Notes under the pieces: generated by a model | Told to the model about the DNA's origin: nothing | Seen by the model: only the letters and a program-made list of their open reading frames with translations | Database searches by the model: none | Shown here: piece after piece, positions 8,581 through 18,895 of the stretch | How positions within the stretch are numbered: position 1 is the stretch's first letter | Layout of the letters: each line of letters begins with the position of its first letter | Origin: Acinetobacter tibetensis | Lineage (GTDB): Bacteria > Pseudomonadota > Gammaproteobacteria > Pseudomonadales > Moraxellaceae | DNA: 64,000 nucleotides | Assembly (NCBI RefSeq): GCF_023824315.1 | Contig: NZ_CP098732.1 | Location: forward strand, 1,984,001 to 2,048,000 | Direction of reading: 5' to 3' | Translations under genes and position numbers: made by a program

Positions 8581-9771
8581 TTAAAAATCCTCTCTATCCT
8601 TAAATTTCAACAGCGTTTGATGAACAGGATGTGTCTTAGGCATCAGTTCAATCAAACGCTCTACCGCATCTATTGCTTCTGGAAAATGCGCCACGTGTTT
8701 TAGTAATACATCAGTTTCGTTGGCTTTAAAAATGGCATCACTTAAACGTGACTCTAAACAATCCCGCCAAGCACATAAAAATGGACTTTCGGTTTTCGCC
8801 AAGAATACGCCTGTATACAGCTTTAATGCAGTTTCCAAATATCCAGCGTCTAAAGCTTGCTCTGCCTGTAAAAAATCCGCATCGACATTGACCAACAAAC
8901 GGTAAGGTCTTGAGCCTAACATGCCTCCCAAAATATCACGAAGTTGTGACATTTCTGCCTTTAGTGTTCCCACACTGACCTTACGCTCCCCATAAAGTGC
9001 TTGATGCAAAGTATCTAAGGTTAGCCCTTGAGGACACAAAGCCAGAATCGCCAGAATCTCAATTTGACGTGGAGTCAGTACTAACGTCTTGCCATTGAAC
9101 AAAATTTGCGGCACAGCAAATGCACGAATAAATAACTGTTGCTTTTGATGTTCCAATAAGGCGGATTGAATAATCGAGGCACAACGCTCAGCAGCTAAAA
9201 GCCCCAAACTATTGTGGTTTTTCCATGTGGTCGATAAATCAATGACCCCTAGGACTTGCTTTGAATAAGGGTCAATTATTGGTGCCGCATAACACACCCA
9301 ATCTTGTATTGAAGTCATGTAATGCTCATTAGAGAACACACAACTCGATTGCTGGGTTTTTAACGACAATGCTAATGCATTGGTACCAACCAACTCTTCT
9401 CGCCACTGCCCGCCTTCAACAAAGTGTACACTTTCAGCCGCACTCTGCATTTGATGGCTTGATGCCGACCACACAATGGTACTGCCGATATCACCCACTG
9501 CAATCACCATGGAAGATTGCTGGGCAATATGTTTGAGATCTTCAGTGCAAAGTTGTAAGGCATGCTCTAAGGCGCCGTTTAAACCACGACGATGCTGATG
9601 ATTAATTGGCGCTGCCATACGGTCCTTAGGAATCGCTGCCGAGGCTGAACGCTGCCATGAGCTTGCAATACTTTGCCCTAATTGTTCTGCATGTAACGGC
9701 GAAAGGCTACTACTTTGGCGGAACTGATCAATCCGTTGTCTTTTTTCTACTAATGTTTGCTTATTCATCAT
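8581..9771 (-). CDS. GAF-domain transcriptional regulator with C-terminal winged helix (AcoR-like N-terminus, no AAA+ domain)
   Basis: Regulator of about 396 aa. Residues 1-215 look like the sensor half of AcoR-type activators: IASSWQRS near the N-terminus, then a GAF domain with WREELVGTNALALSL and WVCYAAPIIDPYSKQVLG. The sigma-54-interacting AAA+ module expected in AcoR (GAFTGA, Walker motifs) is absent. Instead, residues about 228-300 form a winged-helix-like unit (LTPRQIEILAILALCPQG, then TLKAEMSQLRDILGG), followed by a short alpha-helical tail. It is divergent from the aldehyde dehydrogenase gene and probably controls it, perhaps with the alcohol dehydrogenase, in response to an alcohol or aldehyde. 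Start may be either of two adjacent ATGs (9771/9768). Confidence 0.82.
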   Translation of the reverse strand: MMNKQTLVEKRQRIDQFRQSSSLSPLHAEQLGQSIASSWQRSASAAIPKDRMAAPINHQHRRGLNGALEHALQLCTEDLKHIAQQSSMVIAVGDIGSTIVWSASSHQMQSAAESVHFVEGGQWREELVGTNALALSLKTQQSSCVFSNEHYMTSIQDWVCYAAPIIDPYSKQVLGVIDLSTTWKNHNSLGLLAAERCASIIQSALLEHQKQQLFIRAFAVPQILFNGKTLVLTPRQIEILAILALCPQGLTLDTLHQALYGERKVSVGTLKAEMSQLRDILGGMLGSRPYRLLVNVDADFLQAEQALDAGYLETALKLYTGVFLAKTESPFLCAWRDCLESRLSDAIFKANETDVLLKHVAHFPEAIDAVERLIELMPKTHPVHQTLLKFKDREDF

Positions 9772-9799
9772 TGCTTTCTCTCAACAACTAATGATTCGA

Positions 9800-9877
9800 C
9801 GTCCTGTACTTAACTGTTTTTGTAAGCATTTGTCGTCCTGTTGTAAACCTTCAACTTTCCAACCTTTCTCCAACCTT
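9800..9877. promoter_or_regulatory. Divergent regulatory region with two sets of direct repeats
   Basis: Between the GAF regulator and the aldehyde dehydrogenase, CGTCCTGT occurs at 9800-9807 and 9834-9841, and CCAACCTT at 9859-9866 and 9870-9877. The second pair has 11-bp spacing, and on the minus strand reads AAGGTTGG, containing GGTWGG as upstream of the alcohol dehydrogenase. These are candidate activator sites; no promoter hexamers were assigned with confidence. Confidence 0.4.
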
Positions 9878-9967
9878 ATGCTAGTTATGCTAAACAAATA
9901 ATGTACTGATGTACCTTATACCAAAGCTGTAGAAGCTGAGATAAACAACAAGCAAAGGAAATTATAT

Positions 9968-11479
9968 ATGCGTTACGTCGATCCTAATCAACCTGGTTCT
10001 AAGGTTCAATTTAAAGCACAATACGAAAACTTTATTGGTGGACAATGGGTACCACCTGTTAAAGGAGAATACTTCGAAAACATCTCGCCTGTCGATGGCA
10101 AAGTATTCACCAAAATTCCTCGCTCAACGGTTGAAGATATCGAACTTGCGCTTGATGCAGCGCACAAAGCTAAGGCTCAATGGAACAAATCCTCTCCTAC
10201 AACGCGTTCAAATCTGTTACTTAAAATTGCAGATCGTTTAGAACAAAATCTTGAATTACTGGCTGTTGCAGAAACTTGGGACAATGGTAAACCTGTCCGT
10301 GAAACACTTGCGGCTGACATTCCTCTAGCAATTGATCACTTCCGTTATTTTGCAGGTTGTATTCGTGCACAAGAAGGCGGAATTTCTGAGATTGATGAAG
10401 ATACAATTGCTTACCATTTCCATGAACCATTGGGTGTAGTGGGTCAAATTATCCCATGGAACTTCCCAATTCTTATGGCGGCATGGAAACTTGCTCCAGC
10501 ATTGGCAGCAGGCAACTGTATTGTTCTTAAGCCGGCTGAACAAACCCCTGTCGGTATTTTATTGGTTGCTGAATTAATTCAAGACCTACTACCAGAAGGT
10601 ATTTTGAATATCGTTAATGGTTTTGGTGCCGAAGTAGGTCGTCCGCTTGCAACTAGCCCACGTATTGCAAAAATTGCATTCACAGGTTCTACGCAAGTAG
10701 GTCAGTTGATTATGCAATATGCGACTGAAAACATTATTCCTGTAACGTTGGAACTTGGTGGTAAATCTCCAAACATTTTCTTTGAAGATGTGATGGATCG
10801 TGAAGATGACTACCTAGACAAAGCACTTGAAGGTTTTGCAATGTTTGCCTTGAACCAAGGCGAAGTTTGTACGTGCCCTTCACGTGCTCTCGTTCAAGAA
10901 AGCATTGCAGACAAATTCCTCGAAAAAGCCATTGAACGTGTTAAGCGTATTAAAACAGGTCACCCTTTAGACACAGAAACCATGATTGGTGCTCAGGCAT
11001 CTCAAGAGCAGCAAGACAAAATCTTGGGTTGTATTGCAACAGGTCGTGGCGAAGGTGCGGAAGTTCTGACTGGTGGTGGTGCTCGTCACGAAGTTGGTAG
11101 TGGTTTCTACATTGAACCAACCATCTTCAAAGGCAACAACAGCATGAAAGTTTTCCAAGAAGAAATTTTTGGACCAGTATTGTCTGTAACAACCTTCAAA
11201 GACTTTGATGATGCCATCAAAATTGCCAATGACACCATTTATGGTTTAGGTGCAGGCGTTTGGTCGCGTTCGGCGCATACTTCTTACCGCGCTGGCCGTG
11301 CGATTGAAGCTGGTCGCGTATGGACCAACTGCTACCACATTTACCCTGCGCACGCGGCATTCGGTGGTTACAAAAAATCAGGTATTGGTCGTGAGAACCA
11401 CAAAATGATGCTTGATCATTACCAACAAACTAAAAACTTGTTAGTGAGCTATTCGACTAAGCCTGCTGGTTTCTTCTAA
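9968..11479 (+). CDS. NAD-dependent aldehyde dehydrogenase (ExaC/AcoD-like)
   Basis: Aldehyde dehydrogenase superfamily protein of 503 aa that oxidises aldehydes such as acetaldehyde to the acid. Visible are the NAD-binding [20 protein letters not shown] (about 155-175), GSTQVGQ (about 238), the general base Glu in LELGGKSPN (about 260-268), the catalytic Cys region GEVCTCPSR (about 297-305) and [10 protein letters not shown] (about 397). Full length, with a good AAGGAAATT ribosome site. The GAF regulator is divergent, suggesting inducible expression. ExaC/AcoD-type by overall pattern (ends in a typical [10 protein letters not shown] tail). Confidence 0.94.
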   Translation: MRYVDPNQPGSKVQFKAQYENFIGGQWVPPVKGEYFENISPVDGKVFTKIPRSTVEDIELALDAAHKAKAQWNKSSPTTRSNLLLKIADRLEQNLELLAVAETWDNGKPVRETLAADIPLAIDHFRYFAGCIRAQEGGISEIDEDTIAYHFHEPLGVVGQIIPWNFPILMAAWKLAPALAAGNCIVLKPAEQTPVGILLVAELIQDLLPEGILNIVNGFGAEVGRPLATSPRIAKIAFTGSTQVGQLIMQYATENIIPVTLELGGKSPNIFFEDVMDREDDYLDKALEGFAMFALNQGEVCTCPSRALVQESIADKFLEKAIERVKRIKTGHPLDTETMIGAQASQEQQDKILGCIATGRGEGAEVLTGGGARHEVGSGFYIEPTIFKGNNSMKVFQEEIFGPVLSVTTFKDFDDAIKIANDTIYGLGAGVWSRSAHTSYRAGRAIEAGRVWTNCYHIYPAHAAFGGYKKSGIGRENHKMMLDHYQQTKNLLVSYSTKPAGFF

Positions 11480-11514
11480 TTCTCATATAAGACCTATTTC
11501 CTTTGCAAGAAAAC

Positions 11515-11546
11515 TGAAAACAGCGAACCAAGGTTCGCTGTTTTCA
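11515..11546 (+). terminator. Terminator after the aldehyde dehydrogenase
   Basis: Perfect inverted repeat with 15-base arms starting TGAAAACAGCGAACC around a 2-base centre, with T-rich arm end, 36 bp after the stop codon. Confidence 0.75.
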
Positions 11547-11714
11547 TATTCGAATCTGCTATTAACTATTTTACCCACAAGTAAGTGATAACAATCTTTT
11601 GATTTGATTCAAATTTAGGTTGTTCTTTAAATAAAATCATCAAACAAAAATCAGCCCTATTCCTAACTAGCCAAATCCATCTAATTCCTCTCTAACCACC
11701 AGTATTGTAAATAA

Positions 11715-11849
11715 CTCAGCAAAGCTTGGGGCGTACTGTGCCAACTGGTTGGTGCGATTAGCCTTGCGCGTGGCATGGCAGATGAAACTATACAAAAACA
11801 AGTGATCGAATCCAGCAAGGCATTTTTAAAAGCGAGCCTTGCTGTTTAA
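11715..11849 (+). pseudogene. C-terminal remnant of a TetR-family regulator
   Basis: An open stretch of 44 codons ending in TAA reads LSKAWGVLCQLVGAISLARG, then MADETIQKQVIESSKAFLKA. This is the pattern of the last two helices of TetR-type regulators (LVGAxxLARxxxD, then SxxFL). There is an in-frame stop at 11712 and no start or DNA-binding domain upstream, so only a relic is left. It lies in an otherwise gene-free 447-bp gap; from 11547 to 11714 I see nothing else recognisable. Confidence 0.65.
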
Positions 11850-11926
11850 ATTTTATTACTTACGCAACTTTATTATTTTGGTATATATTCAAAACCATTT
11901 CGTTTATTCATCACAATTCAAAGCGT

Positions 11927-12640
11927 ATGAAAACAACAGCTCCCGATTTTCCTGAAACCATTTATGCGATTCAACATCTTGCTTTTGAAGACCTTGGTGC
12001 TCTAGAAGATACTTTTTACCAACTTGGCTTTCGTGTGAGATACGTAGAGGCAGGTGTTGATGACCTGCGTAAAGCGCTTGAACATGAAGGCCTTACCGTT
12101 ATTTTAGGCGGCCCAATTGGGGTCTATGAAACGGAAGATTACCCATTTTTAATACAAGAAATTGAACTATTACAACAGCGCTTAGCACGTAATTTACCAA
12201 CGCTCGGCATTTGTTTAGGTGCACAACTGATTGCTCATGCATTAGGTGCCAAAGTCTATGCTGGCGCACAAAAAGAAATAGGCTGGAGCACTTTAGAAAT
12301 CAAACCTGTCGCTCAGAATCCTCTTGCGAGCCTCACCAATACGCAAGTTTTACATTGGCATGGTGATACTTTTGATTTACCGCAAAATGCAGAACTTCTG
12401 GCAAGTTCTGCACTATATCCAAATCAAGCATTTAAAATAGGTAACAATATTCTGGCACTACAATTTCATGTTGAAGTTGCTGCGGATGCAATGGAAAAAT
12501 GGCTGATTGGTCATACCTGCGAATTACGCAATGCAAAAATTGACATTCCAAGCCTACGTGCGGATAACCAACGTTTTGCACCCACTTTAGAACAAAATGC
12601 ACCGCAAGTGCTTGAGTTTTTTATGCAACATATTGAGTAA
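11927..12640 (+). CDS. Class I glutamine amidotransferase (GATase1) domain protein
   Basis: Stand-alone GATase1 protein of 237 aa. The nucleophile elbow GICLGAQLIA (Cys about 89) and the His region LQFHVEV (about 183) with the following acidic residue complete the Cys-His-Glu triad of glutamine hydrolysis. It resembles GMP-synthase-like amidotransferases (GuaA-type domain without synthetase half). No partner synthetase gene is adjacent, so the ammonia acceptor is unknown. It begins at ATG 11927 with a poor ribosome site and ends at a shared bidirectional terminator. Confidence 0.88.
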   Translation: MKTTAPDFPETIYAIQHLAFEDLGALEDTFYQLGFRVRYVEAGVDDLRKALEHEGLTVILGGPIGVYETEDYPFLIQEIELLQQRLARNLPTLGICLGAQLIAHALGAKVYAGAQKEIGWSTLEIKPVAQNPLASLTNTQVLHWHGDTFDLPQNAELLASSALYPNQAFKIGNNILALQFHVEVAADAMEKWLIGHTCELRNAKIDIPSLRADNQRFAPTLEQNAPQVLEFFMQHIE

Positions 12641-12691
12641 AACTGTTAGATCAAATCGATCCTCTATTACTCCAAGAATTAACGGACATAA

Positions 12692-12718
12692 AAAAGGCAC
12701 TCAATGCGAGTGCCTTTT
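12692..12718. terminator. Bidirectional terminator between amidotransferase and YceI genes
   Basis: AAAAGGCACTC and its complement pair around AATGC, with A and T runs on the two flanks, between two convergent genes. Confidence 0.85.
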
Positions 12719-12744
12719 ACTTTCCCGAAGAAATCGTGGGGAGA

Positions 12745-13329
12745 TTATTTCTTCGCAGGAACTGATGCTTCGGTGGTGATGTTTACCGTGATTTTATCAC
12801 CTACATTTGGTACGTACGCACCGACACCAAATGCAGAACGGTCAAATGAAGTTGTTGCATTAAAACCAATTGATTGAAGCTTCGTCATTGGATGTTCACC
12901 CTGTTTGTTCAATACTGCATCAAGCACAACAGGTTTAGTCACATCTTTAACTGTTAAGTTACCTATGATTTTATATTTATTGCGACCTAAAGCCTCAACT
13001 TTAGTACTTTTAAACGTGATGTTTGGGTAATTGATTGCATCAAAGAATTCCGCTTTTTTCAAATGCTCATCTAATGCAGCCACATTGGTATTTAAACTTG
13101 CCAATGGAATAGTCACATTCACTGAAGAATTCGCAGGCTTGTCATTATCTATATTAATTGTGCCTTGAATATTACTAAAGTTTGCAGATGGTGTAGAAAA
13201 ACCAAAGTGGCTCCAAGAAAATACGGTTGCCGTGTGTGTTGGATCAATTTGATATGCAACAGGTTTTGCCATAGAGAATGTTGCAACTGAAGCAACGGCC
13301 AAACCCAAAGTTAATGTTTTTAAGTTCAT
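12745..13329 (-). CDS. YceI family periplasmic protein
   Basis: Protein of 194 aa with a signal peptide (MNLKTLTLGLAVASVATFSM, cleavage near AKP). The mature part has the YceI lipocalin-like pattern: YQIDPTHTATVFSWSHFGFS at the start, HLKKAEFFDAINYPNITFKS in the middle, and NLTVKDVTKPVVLDAVLN later. Family members are periplasmic beta-barrels binding polyisoprenoid-type lipids; the ligand here is unknown. It is monocistronic between two terminators. Confidence 0.93.
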   Translation of the reverse strand: MNLKTLTLGLAVASVATFSMAKPVAYQIDPTHTATVFSWSHFGFSTPSANFSNIQGTINIDNDKPANSSVNVTIPLASLNTNVAALDEHLKKAEFFDAINYPNITFKSTKVEALGRNKYKIIGNLTVKDVTKPVVLDAVLNKQGEHPMTKLQSIGFNATTSFDRSAFGVGAYVPNVGDKITVNITTEASVPAKK

Positions 13330-13636
13330 GTGATTGTATCTCGTTTCAGAATGATTATTAGTGTATACCTTTCAAATTATAATTCACTGTTATGAATAAG
13401 ACGATATGTTTCAAATTTAGAACAGTTTAAAGGATTAATATTAATATGAATTTTAGTAGAACGATTGCAACAGATTACACATTAAATTAATCATTTGTAT
13501 TTCATTTCAGCATCTTTCAAATAACCGTTAGTCTACCTACTTCGGAATATGCAACCTAAGAATTTTAGCCGTGAGATCCATTTCAGGCTTAGTTTTATCT
13601 GCTTTTATTGTTGTGATTTAGAAATCTTATAACCAT
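13330..13636. other. Intergenic stretch without recognised genes
   Basis: Between YceI and tkt, AT-rich, with many stops in all frames. It should hold the YceI promoter at its left end; nothing else is recognisable. Confidence 0.5.
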
Positions 13637-13666
13637 AAAAAACGCCCCTTATTAGAGGCGTTTTTT
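13637..13666 (-). terminator. Terminator of the transketolase gene
   Basis: AAAAAACGCC pairs with GGCGTTTTTT across a short loop, immediately beyond the tkt stop codon; a T run is present on the minus strand. Confidence 0.8.
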
Positions 13667-13678
13667 AGAAATGACCGA

Positions 13679-15667
13679 TTAAGCTGTTAATTCTTTTACT
13701 GCATTTACAACTGCTTCAGTCGTAATACCAAAGAACTGGAACAAGTCTTTCGCAGGTGCAGATTCACCATAAGTCGTCATACCAATTACACGACCATCAA
13801 GACCTACGAACTTCCACCAGTAATCAACATGCGCAGCTTCCACTGCAACACGTGCACGGATGTGAGCTGGTAATACAGCTTCACGGTAAGCAGCATCTTG
13901 CTTCACAAATTCTTCAGCACATGGCATAGAAACCACACGTACGCCTTCTAATTGTGCATAGGCTTCCATCGCTAATGACACTTCAGAACCGGTTGCAATA
14001 ATAATTGCTTTTAATTCGCCTTTTTCTTCAGCAAGCACATAACCACCTTTTGCCACGTTCTCAATTTGTGCTTGAGTACGCGTTTGGAATGGTAAGTTTT
14101 GACGAGAGAAGATTAACGCAGAAGGACCATCTTTACGTACAAGAGCAGATTTCCAAGACACCGCTGCTTCAACTGTGTCACATGGACGCCATGTATTTAG
14201 GTTTGGTGTACCACGTAAAGATGCAATTTGTTCAACTGGTTGGTGTGTAGGACCATCTTCACCTAAACCAATAGAGTCATGTGTATAAACATGAATGACA
14301 CGTTGTTTCATCAGTGCAGACATACGGACTGCATTACGTGCATATTCCATAAACATCAGGAATGTTGCAACGTAAGGAATAAAACCACCGTGCAATGCAA
14401 CGCCATTTGCCATTGCAGTCATACCAAACTCACGTACGCCATAGTGTACATAGTTACCCGCTGGGTTATCTTGAACGCCTTGGCAACCTTTCCAAAGTGT
14501 TAAGTTAGAACCCGCTAAGTCGGCAGAACCACCCAATAATTCAGGCAATAATGGACCAAATGCTTGTAATGTATTTTGACTTGCTTTACGAGTCGCAATG
14601 GTTTCTGCTTTAGCATTAGTTTCTGCAATGAACGCATCTGCTTGAGCAATAAATTCAGCAGGTAACTCACCTTCGATACGACGTAATAATTCAGCCGCTT
14701 CTGTAGGGTACTTCGCTTGATATTGAGCAAATACCGCATTCCAAGCTGCTTCAGACTCAGCACCTTTCGCTTTTGCATCCCATGCAGCATAAACATCAGC
14801 AGGAATTTCAAATGGACCTTCTGTCCAACCTAAAGCTTCACGGGTTAATGCAATTTCATCATTGCCTAACGGTGCACCATGGCAATCTTCTTTACCTTGT
14901 TTGTTTGGAGAACCTAAACCAATAATTGTTTTACAAATAATAATCGTTGGTTTTTGCGTTTCTGCTTTTGCTTCCAAAGTTGCAGCACGCAATGCATCAG
15001 TATCGTGACCATCAACACGAAGTACTTGCCAACCATAAGATTTGAAACGTTGCTCTGTATCGTCAGAGAACCAACCTTCAACTTCACCATCAATTGAAAT
15101 ACCATTGTCGTCATAGTAAGCAATTAACTTACCTAGACCTAAAGTGCCTGCAAGTGAACACACTTCGTGCGAAACACCTTCCATTAAGCAGCCATCACCC
15201 AAGAAACAGTAGGTGAAGTGGTCAACAACATTCAGGTCTTCTTTGTTAAATTGAGCAGCTAAAGTTTTTTCAGCAAGCGCAAAGCCTACAGCATTGGCAA
15301 TACCCTGACCCAATGGACCAGTTGTGGTTTCAATGCCAGGCGCATAACCTAATTCTGGGTGACCCGGTGTTTTAGAGTGTAGTTGACGGAATGCTTTTAA
15401 ATCTTCAATTGAAAGCGCATAACCTGTTAAATGTAACAATGCATACTGAAGCATTGAACCATGACCATTTGACAATACGAAACGGTCACGGTTCGCCCAT
15501 TGTGGGTTAGTCGGATTGTGATTTAAAAATTCACGCCAAACGACATCTGCAATATCTGCCATCCCCATTGGTGCACCTGGATGTCCTGAGTTGGCTTTTT
15601 GCACAGCATCCATAGCCAATACACGAATTGCATTTGCAATACGACGTTCGTTCAAAGGGGTTGTCAT
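13679..15667 (-). CDS. tkt: Transketolase
   Basis: Thiamine-diphosphate enzyme of 662 aa, full length, which moves two-carbon ketol units between sugar phosphates in the pentose-phosphate pathway. Features: N-terminal [14 protein letters not shown] (about 27-40), [15 protein letters not shown], the ThDP-binding [12 protein letters not shown] (about 156) and the C-terminal domain containing GVREFGM and [18 protein letters not shown]. In Acinetobacter it is often near metK, which here lies beyond a decayed gene. Single gene with its own terminator. Confidence 0.97.
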   Translation of the reverse strand: MTTPLNERRIANAIRVLAMDAVQKANSGHPGAPMGMADIADVVWREFLNHNPTNPQWANRDRFVLSNGHGSMLQYALLHLTGYALSIEDLKAFRQLHSKTPGHPELGYAPGIETTTGPLGQGIANAVGFALAEKTLAAQFNKEDLNVVDHFTYCFLGDGCLMEGVSHEVCSLAGTLGLGKLIAYYDDNGISIDGEVEGWFSDDTEQRFKSYGWQVLRVDGHDTDALRAATLEAKAETQKPTIIICKTIIGLGSPNKQGKEDCHGAPLGNDEIALTREALGWTEGPFEIPADVYAAWDAKAKGAESEAAWNAVFAQYQAKYPTEAAELLRRIEGELPAEFIAQADAFIAETNAKAETIATRKASQNTLQAFGPLLPELLGGSADLAGSNLTLWKGCQGVQDNPAGNYVHYGVREFGMTAMANGVALHGGFIPYVATFLMFMEYARNAVRMSALMKQRVIHVYTHDSIGLGEDGPTHQPVEQIASLRGTPNLNTWRPCDTVEAAVSWKSALVRKDGPSALIFSRQNLPFQTRTQAQIENVAKGGYVLAEEKGELKAIIIATGSEVSLAMEAYAQLEGVRVVSMPCAEEFVKQDAAYREAVLPAHIRARVAVEAAHVDYWWKFVGLDGRVIGMTTYGESAPAKDLFQFFGITTEAVVNAVKELTA

Positions 15668-16249
15668 AGATCAGAGTCCAATTAAAACAATTTAAGAAGA
15701 TGAATATCACATTCAATAGTGCGCCTATTGTCTTAAAAAAAGCGAGATGGGTAAAGCCTTATACACAATTTTTCCCTATTAATTGCTACTTATGTGGACT
15801 TGAATGAATAGAAATTTTAGGATTTTAATTTAAGCGACCAAGCAATCTTTCTTTTTTATCATTTATATCAATTGCTACACGCTGCAATACATTTCAAATT
15901 ATCTTTATCTCTGTAAAAACTCAGCTTGAAATTTAAAGATGCACATCAACTCTATCTTCGCATCTTACATGGCATCCATTTCATATCAGATATTTGAAAA
16001 TTAATAATAAATTTAAGCTCGTACTGGCAACCCTTCATACAAATAAAAGCATCAAGGACGCTGCACCAAATAGCGTTATAGATCTTGTCATGATCATTTT
16101 TATAAAATTGAATTTCTAACAAGAAAACCTGTATTGCATTCGCCCACATCAACATTCTGTAGTCTATTTTCTTTAAATATAAATACCCTCTCTCATCCTG
16201 CATGAGAATAAATAAAAAGCCCCAGAACAATATAAAACAAGAGGTTCTT
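15668..16249. other. Intergenic stretch without a supported gene
   Basis: Long AT-rich gap upstream of tkt. A 92-codon minus-strand reading frame (15952-16230) lacks any recognisable domain, ribosome site or codon bias and is not called. The tkt promoter should lie near 15700. Otherwise nothing is recognised. Confidence 0.45.
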
Positions 16250-16975
16250 ATGAGATTAATTCCACTTTTGCCATCGCGCTATTGATGTTCACAGGCAATG
16301 TCATGACTAAAGAACAAACAACCGTAAATAACAATGCAGATAAATTGGCGGATGATCCGACCAAAGTCACCACCAAGTTAGGTGTGTCTTATGCCAATAA
16401 TTTTGATTTTAACGATGATAATTATTCCTTTTCTGGCTCATATACTCTAGGTCAGGCACGCAAACTCAATGTACAGACAAACTGTGATGCCCGTGAATGG
16501 AAAATTGGTGATTCATGGCTATTCCCTGTAGGCATTGTGAATTTCAACTTTGGCAAAAGCGAGTACACCAATGGTGTGAACTAGACCAACTACAGTATTG
16601 GCACTTTTATACACCTAAGCTATTTTGGTATTCAGCCTGCTGGTATTTAAATTTTTCCAACAGCAGGTTCTACCTACAATGATGGTGAATCTCCACGCCG
16701 CACTGCCCCAAATGGAAATTGTGCAAATTTGTCAGCTTTTTCTGGCATGCCAAATGCAGAAAGTAGCTAACGATGATGGGTTTTGCCATGGGAAGCTCTG
16801 GTTCTGAAAACGTTGCAGACGAAAACTACAAAGGCTACTTTGCCAGTTTGGGTCTTGGTTATTTAGTGCAAAAGTGCCATTCATTTAATGCCATAGCCTT
16901 CATGATGGATAACAACACCCATTTGGACAGCCCCGATAAACGCTTAATTTTATCATATACTTATCAGTTTAATTG
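16250..16975 (+). pseudogene. Decayed outer-membrane protein gene (several frameshifts and stops)
   Basis: Pieces of one beta-barrel-like protein can be read in different frames. The ATG at 16250 begins a signal peptide broken by a one-base shift before STFAIALLMFTG (16265 on). The longest piece (to 16584) has KVTTKLGVSYANNFDFNDDN and IGDSWLFPVGIVNFNFGKSE, then hits a TAG; the frame continues with NYSIGTFIHLSYFGIQPAG to another stop, then SGMPNAES. The end, in a third frame, is YFASLGLGYLVQKCHSFNAI, then LILSYTYQFN with the aromatic terminal Phe-Asn typical of outer-membrane proteins. It looks like a dead gene and not a set of small genes. Confidence 0.7.
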
Positions 16976-16976
16976 A

Positions 16977-17374
16977 TTCGAATGACCTCACCCACCACTC
17001 ACTCCAATAAATTGCTCAAAATTAGCTTTCGTTTTATCGGCATCCATTTAAACCTATTTTATCGACAAAATTGTTTCAATCCCAATAAGCAACACGCATC
17101 ACAGATCTATAGAAACATGATTCAATCCTTGGATGAATTTATGGAAATTTTGTTTGTGTTCGATAAAATTTGCTTCAAATTGTTTAACTCACGTACACCA
17201 GATATTTCAAACTAAAACAATTAATCGCTGCTTTATCAGTTTTATAGATGCTTATATCAAATAAAAAGTCATTGAATTGAAATAAATTCATCCTTTTTTA
17301 CACAAGTTGAGCTAGTCCTAAAGTCGAACTCGATGTAACATATTGCGTCTTTAAAATTAACTGTGATAGGACTT
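16977..17374. other. metK upstream region, no gene recognised
   Basis: AT-rich. A short frame at 16973-17215 has no ribosome site or family resemblance. I looked for a SAM-riboswitch-like set of paired helices before metK and did not find a convincing one. The metK promoter must lie here. Confidence 0.4.
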
Positions 17375-18541
17375 ATGCGCGAGTACGCTGTATTTACTTC
17401 GGAATCTGTAAGCGAAGGCCATCCAGATAAAATGGCTGATCAGATCAGTGATGCTATCTTGGATGCAATCTTAAAAGAAGACCCATATGCGCGGGTTGCT
17501 TGTGAAACGCTTGTAAAAACGGGTGCTGTCGTACTTGCTGGCGAAATCACAACAACTGCAAACATTGATGTCGAAGCTATTGTACGCCAAACCGTAAACG
17601 GTATTGGCTACCACCATTCAGACTTAGGTTTTGATGGTTCGACTTGTGCAGTCATTAACATGATTGGTAAACAATCTCCTGAAATTGCTCAGGGTGTTGA
17701 CCGTCAAAAGCCTGAAGATCAAGGTGCAGGTGACCAAGGTTTAATGTTTGGTTATGCAAGCCGTGAGACAGATGTGCTTATGCCTGCTCCTATTTCATAC
17801 GCTCATCGCCTAATGGAAAAGCAAGCTGAGTTACGTCGTAATGGCTCACTTCCATGGTTACGTCCAGATGCAAAAAGCCAAGTAACCTTTGCTTATGAAA
17901 ATGGTAAACCTGTACGTTTAGATGCAGTTGTATTATCAACACAACACGACCCTGAAATTTCACAAGCCAACTTAAAAGAAGCTGTGATTGAAGAAATCGT
18001 GAAAAAAATTATTCCTGCGGAGATGTTCCATGCAGGCACCAAGTTCCATATCAACCCAACAGGGATGTTTGTAATTGGTGGTCCAGTAGGTGACTGTGGT
18101 TTAACAGGTCGTAAAATCATTGTAGATACTTACGGTGGTATGGCGCGTCACGGTGGTGGTGCTTTCTCTGGTAAAGACCCATCTAAAGTTGACCGTTCTG
18201 CTGCATATGCTGGTCGTTATGTTGCCAAAAATATTGTGGCTGCTGGCTTAGCAGATAAATGTGAAATTCAAGTGTCTTACGCAATCGGTGTTGCTGAGCC
18301 GACTTCTATTTCAATCAATACATTTAACACTGGCAAAGTGCCTGATGAACTGATTATTCAATTGGTTCGTGAACACTTCGACCTACGCCCATACGGCATT
18401 ACCCGTATGCTTGACCTGATTCAACCTATGTACAAGCAAACTGCTGCATATGGTCACTTCGGTCGCCAAGGTTCTGATACCGCATTTACTTGGGAAAAAA
18501 CAGACAAAGTTGAAGCACTTAAGTCTTCTGCTAGTCTCTAA
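17375..18541 (+). CDS. metK: S-adenosylmethionine synthase
   Basis: Methionine adenosyltransferase of 388 aa, making SAM from methionine and ATP. The start is ATG 17375 ([20 protein letters not shown]); the four-codon GTG extension is not needed. Family motifs: [14 protein letters not shown] near the N-terminus, the P-loop-like [16 protein letters not shown] (about 258) and [17 protein letters not shown] before it. Full length and intact. Cytoplasmic tetramer in the family. A UUCG-loop terminator follows directly. Confidence 0.97.
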   Translation: MREYAVFTSESVSEGHPDKMADQISDAILDAILKEDPYARVACETLVKTGAVVLAGEITTTANIDVEAIVRQTVNGIGYHHSDLGFDGSTCAVINMIGKQSPEIAQGVDRQKPEDQGAGDQGLMFGYASRETDVLMPAPISYAHRLMEKQAELRRNGSLPWLRPDAKSQVTFAYENGKPVRLDAVVLSTQHDPEISQANLKEAVIEEIVKKIIPAEMFHAGTKFHINPTGMFVIGGPVGDCGLTGRKIIVDTYGGMARHGGGAFSGKDPSKVDRSAAYAGRYVAKNIVAAGLADKCEIQVSYAIGVAEPTSISINTFNTGKVPDELIIQLVREHFDLRPYGITRMLDLIQPMYKQTAAYGHFGRQGSDTAFTWEKTDKVEALKSSASL

Positions 18542-18560
18542 TATTTTTCTAGTCTGTAAG

Positions 18561-18586
18561 AAAGCTCACTTCGGTGAGCTTTTTTT
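18561..18586 (+). terminator. metK terminator with TTCG tetraloop
   Basis: AAAGCTCAC and GTGAGCTTT close a TTCG loop, followed by a T run; 20 bp after the metK stop. Confidence 0.9.
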
Positions 18587-18895
18587 ATGACTATTCCAAA
18601 ATAATTTCTCATAACAAAATATTTCAAACGTATTTTCCATCTGAAGTTTAATTGCAAAAAACCACTCATATTTAACATAAAATAATATGTTATTAATCTT
18701 ATATTTAATCTGAAATATAACGAGTAATCGCCACTTTAATTTAACCTTTTCCCTTATATTAAACCTGCCAAAGTAATTACACATCAGCATAGAAATTAGA
18801 CAAAAAAGAGCATATAAATAAAAAAATAGGTTTTTGCCCTTTAAAAAATTTTGCCTATCCCTATTAAATATTTATATGTTTACAGGAGTTGTCTC
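18587..18895. other. AT-rich intergenic stretch
   Basis: Very AT-rich with long A and T runs. A minus-strand frame at 18566-18790 overlaps the metK terminator and is not credible. It presumably contains the promoter of the small gene at 18896. Confidence 0.4.

Noticed and set aside
8581..9771. Regulator called AcoR, a sigma-54 activator
   Set aside because: The AAA+ domain with Walker and GAFTGA motifs is missing and no -24/-12 promoter was found before the aldehyde dehydrogenase.
15952..16230. 92-codon minus-strand reading frame
   Set aside because: No recognisable domain, ribosome site or conservation-like pattern in an AT-rich gap; judged spurious.
16977..17374. SAM riboswitch before metK
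   Set aside because: No arrangement of paired helices like the known SAM riboswitch classes could be found.
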